Below are positions 62,201 through 64,000 of a stretch of DNA of 64,000 nucleotides, in pieces; positions within the stretch are counted from its first letter, which is position 1, and each line of letters begins with the position of its first letter. Origin of the DNA: Chimonanthus salicifolius (lineage: Eukaryota; Streptophyta; Magnoliopsida; Laurales; Calycanthaceae); the NCBI GenBank assembly GCA_013350335.1, contig CM023540.1, forward strand, positions 33,625,925 to 33,689,924, given 5' to 3'. The position numbers and the translations under genes were made by a program. The notes under the pieces were generated by a model. The model was not told the DNA's origin. It was given only the letters and a program-made list of their open reading frames with translations, and did not search any database.

Positions 62201-62284
62201 GACTATAAAAACGGGTGAAGTTTAACTGGATCCCTTTGTGTGCCTTAGGGATCGTGGACTCATCTGTAGGGGTTTTGGTGGGAA

Positions 62285-62633
62285 ACAGGGGTGTAAAAAA
62301 TGCCTTGGCCGATATGATTCTCCCTCCTCTTTTGTTTTTTTTTTTTTTTGTAAATATCGGTATTATTTTATTATTTTATTTTTCTGAATTAAAAAATATA
62401 AAAAAACCCAAAAAGAAACTTTTTTTTTAAAAAAAAAATTGAAAACGTAAATATCGGCTGATATCGGCCGATATTTCGACCTGGGCCCATCACCATTTTG
62501 AATTTTTTTCTTTTTAAATGATATAAATCATATCGGCCGATATTGGACCGATATATATTGCCGATATATCGGCCAATAAATAGGTTGTATGCCCATAGAA
62601 TATGTATCGGCCGATATTAAATGACTCTTAAAA

Positions 62634-62727
<94 letters not shown>

Positions 62728-62765
62728 GCCGATACGTTTCGTATCGGCCGATATCTGTACCCTGG
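62285..62765 (+). repeat. ATATCGGCCGATAT-rich dispersed repeat, copy 4, with TA microsatellite
   Basis: TATCGGCCGATATTTCGACC, ATATCGGCCGATATTGGACC and GTATCGGCCGATATC motifs dominate. A pure TA run fills 62639-62724. The end CCCTGGTGGG equals that of copy 1. Expansion of the TA run most likely started from the ATATAT core of the motif. Confidence 0.65.
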
Positions 62766-62814
62766 TGGGAAATAAAGATAATAAAATTATTCTCAAAAGA
62801 AATTGTTAATTGTA

Positions 62815-63253
62815 TATGAAACCTTATTCTTAGGTTTCCTTTTGAAATATTGTCCTACTTTAAATTTATGGAAATAAAAATAACAGGTTGGATAGAAATT
62901 CTAATTTTAATAAAATATTTATTAAAAATAATTGAAGTTAAAAGACGTGCAATTTATCATAACTCAAACTTTCAGACTAATTAATCTTTGGAAAATAGAA
63001 ACCATTTTATCAAGGGTGGTGTATCATCATGGAAATTTATAGTAAAAATTTAGTGTACAAATCATTATCCTTATAAAAGAGCCTTCAAAAATGAAATTTG
63101 CATGCACCATTGATTCCTCATTACAGTCAAACTTGGACATCTATTAGACATGGAGGGTCTGGACTCTGGACTATATATAATTATTAGTAGGCCACTACTT
63201 GGTCATGGGAATATGCAAACAGCTTGGTTTTCTGAAAGTTTTTACTCAAGATG
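62815..63253 (+). pseudogene. J5: upstream block, promoter and first exon of another lectin unit (right part outside window)
   Basis: The upstream block (ATTGAAGTTAAAAGACGTGC, TTTCAGACTAATTAATCTTT) is followed by GCATGCACCATTGATTCC, CATGGAGGGTCTGGAC and TATATATAA (63172-63180). The first exon follows with ACTCAAGATGGGATTCTTCC. The ATG at 63251-63253 is followed by GG instead of the GT found in J1, J2, J3a and J3b, so the proposed donor is lost. Later sequence to 63670 shows no exon 2. Either a pseudogene or a unit with a shifted donor. Confidence 0.5.
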
Positions 63254-63669
63254 GGATTCTTCCACCTCAAGTTCTAAGTTTTAAGAATGTTATTTATTTT
63301 AATTTTTCAATTATCTATTATTTGAGTTATTCTCACCTCACTCTTTTTTGAGTTTGAGTATTTATAATAGCATATTTTAACTCAATGTTGGATATCTCAA
63401 TTGATTGGACCCCCTCTCTTGCAGTGGGAGTTCTCCAGTTGAATCATTGACGGTGTTAACCGGGTGCATACTATTGTGGGTGTGGGGCGTCTCCTTTGGG
63501 AGTTTTGGTATAGTTTAAAGGGGCTGAAGGCGTTGGTTGGTCAGGAGTTTCCCCCAGGTCTAAAAAAAAAATTAATTATTATATATGATTTGTGCATTCA
63601 GCACAACAAGAAAATGACGAAAATATTTTATATATTTTATCATACAATTGTTCTAAATAAATCAAGGGC

Positions 63670-64000
63670 GTCCATCTTAATACGGGCATTATCTTTTAGG
63701 AGGCATGGTTTTTAGGGAACTTCCCATTTTGCCTCTCATCCATTCGCAGAAATCAGTTCACTTTCCAGTGAATCGGTTCAGTCATCCGGTGCACCGAACT
63801 TGACTCTTTCCATTTCTAAGTGAATCAATTCACTCATCGGTATACCGAACTTGACTCTTTCTATTTCCAAGTGAATCTGTTCACTCATCGGTATCGGACA
63901 GGTAAATCGATTCATTGGAAAGTGAACCGATTTCCGCGGAGGCAAAGTAGGAAATTCAAAAAATCCGTGTCTCTTAAAAGATAATGTCCGTGTTAGGATG
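63670..64000. mobile_element. Foldback element with 51-52-bp internal tandem repeat, cut by window end
   Basis: The left arm, ACGGGCATTATCTTTTAGGA then TTCCCATTTTGCCTC and AATCAGTTCACTTTCCAGTG, is matched in complement by the right arm: GGAAAGTGAACCGATTTCCG, AGGCAAAGTAGGAAATTC and AAAAGATAATGTCCGTGT. Between them, units starting TCATC at 63782, 63834 and 63885 repeat with a period of 51-52 bases and contain CACCGAACTTGACTCTTT. The right terminus is at or beyond the window edge. Confidence 0.7.

Overview
This window looks like nuclear DNA of a flowering plant. The coding sequence is cut by many GT-AG introns, the intergenic DNA is A+T rich and full of small DNA transposons (Tourist, Stowaway, hAT-like and Mutator-like elements), and the recognisable proteins have plant-specific relatives: a plastid PPR protein of the PGR3 type, DEAD-box helicase RH24 and jacalin-related lectins. 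I cannot fix the lineage below angiosperm.

Layout. (1) 1-15.8 kb: a long minus-strand gene (2230-15655). I assembled it from 13 exons with consistent phase into a 669-residue protein with several OB-fold-like segments and a Cys cluster near the C-terminus; two of its introns start with GC. (2) 15.8-19.3 kb: intergenic, with a poly-G tract, a TA microsatellite, a Stowaway relic, a foldback element and a ~1 kb terminal-inverted-repeat element. (3) 19.37-26.96 kb: the five-exon plus-strand RH24/DDX42-type helicase (771 residues), with a SINE-like sequence in intron 1. (4) 27-30.4 kb: intergenic. (5) 30.48-34.05 kb: intronless PGR3-like PPR gene with a 78-codon tandem duplication in its N-terminus. 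(6) 34.56-35.92 kb: a 3' fragment of a coiled-coil protein gene broken by an in-frame stop. (7) 36.5 kb to the end: a tandem array of jacalin-related lectin genes in several states. One unit is intact (J1), one is frameshifted (J2), one is partially duplicated with the full set of exons only in its second half (J3a/J3b), one is shredded by nested transposons (J4), and the first exon of another lies at the right edge (J5).

The genes do not form an operon-like unit. The helicase, PPR and OB-fold genes are probably conserved single-copy housekeeping or organelle-related genes. The lectin array is the fast-evolving accessory part, and its units share a promoter block (CATGCATG, then a TATA box) and repeated intron blocks.

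The most unusual material is a set of foldback elements (about 17.0, 29.3, 39.1, 53.8, 58.2 and 63.7 kb). Their outer termini are unrelated, but all share one design: an outer inverted repeat, a box resembling ACCATTTTGCCC, then short palindromic blocks such as TTCGAACGAA or ATCGATCGAT. Two of them (53785-55641 and 58243-59684) have 9-bp target duplications and carry the same array of ~300-bp hairpin units inside different termini.
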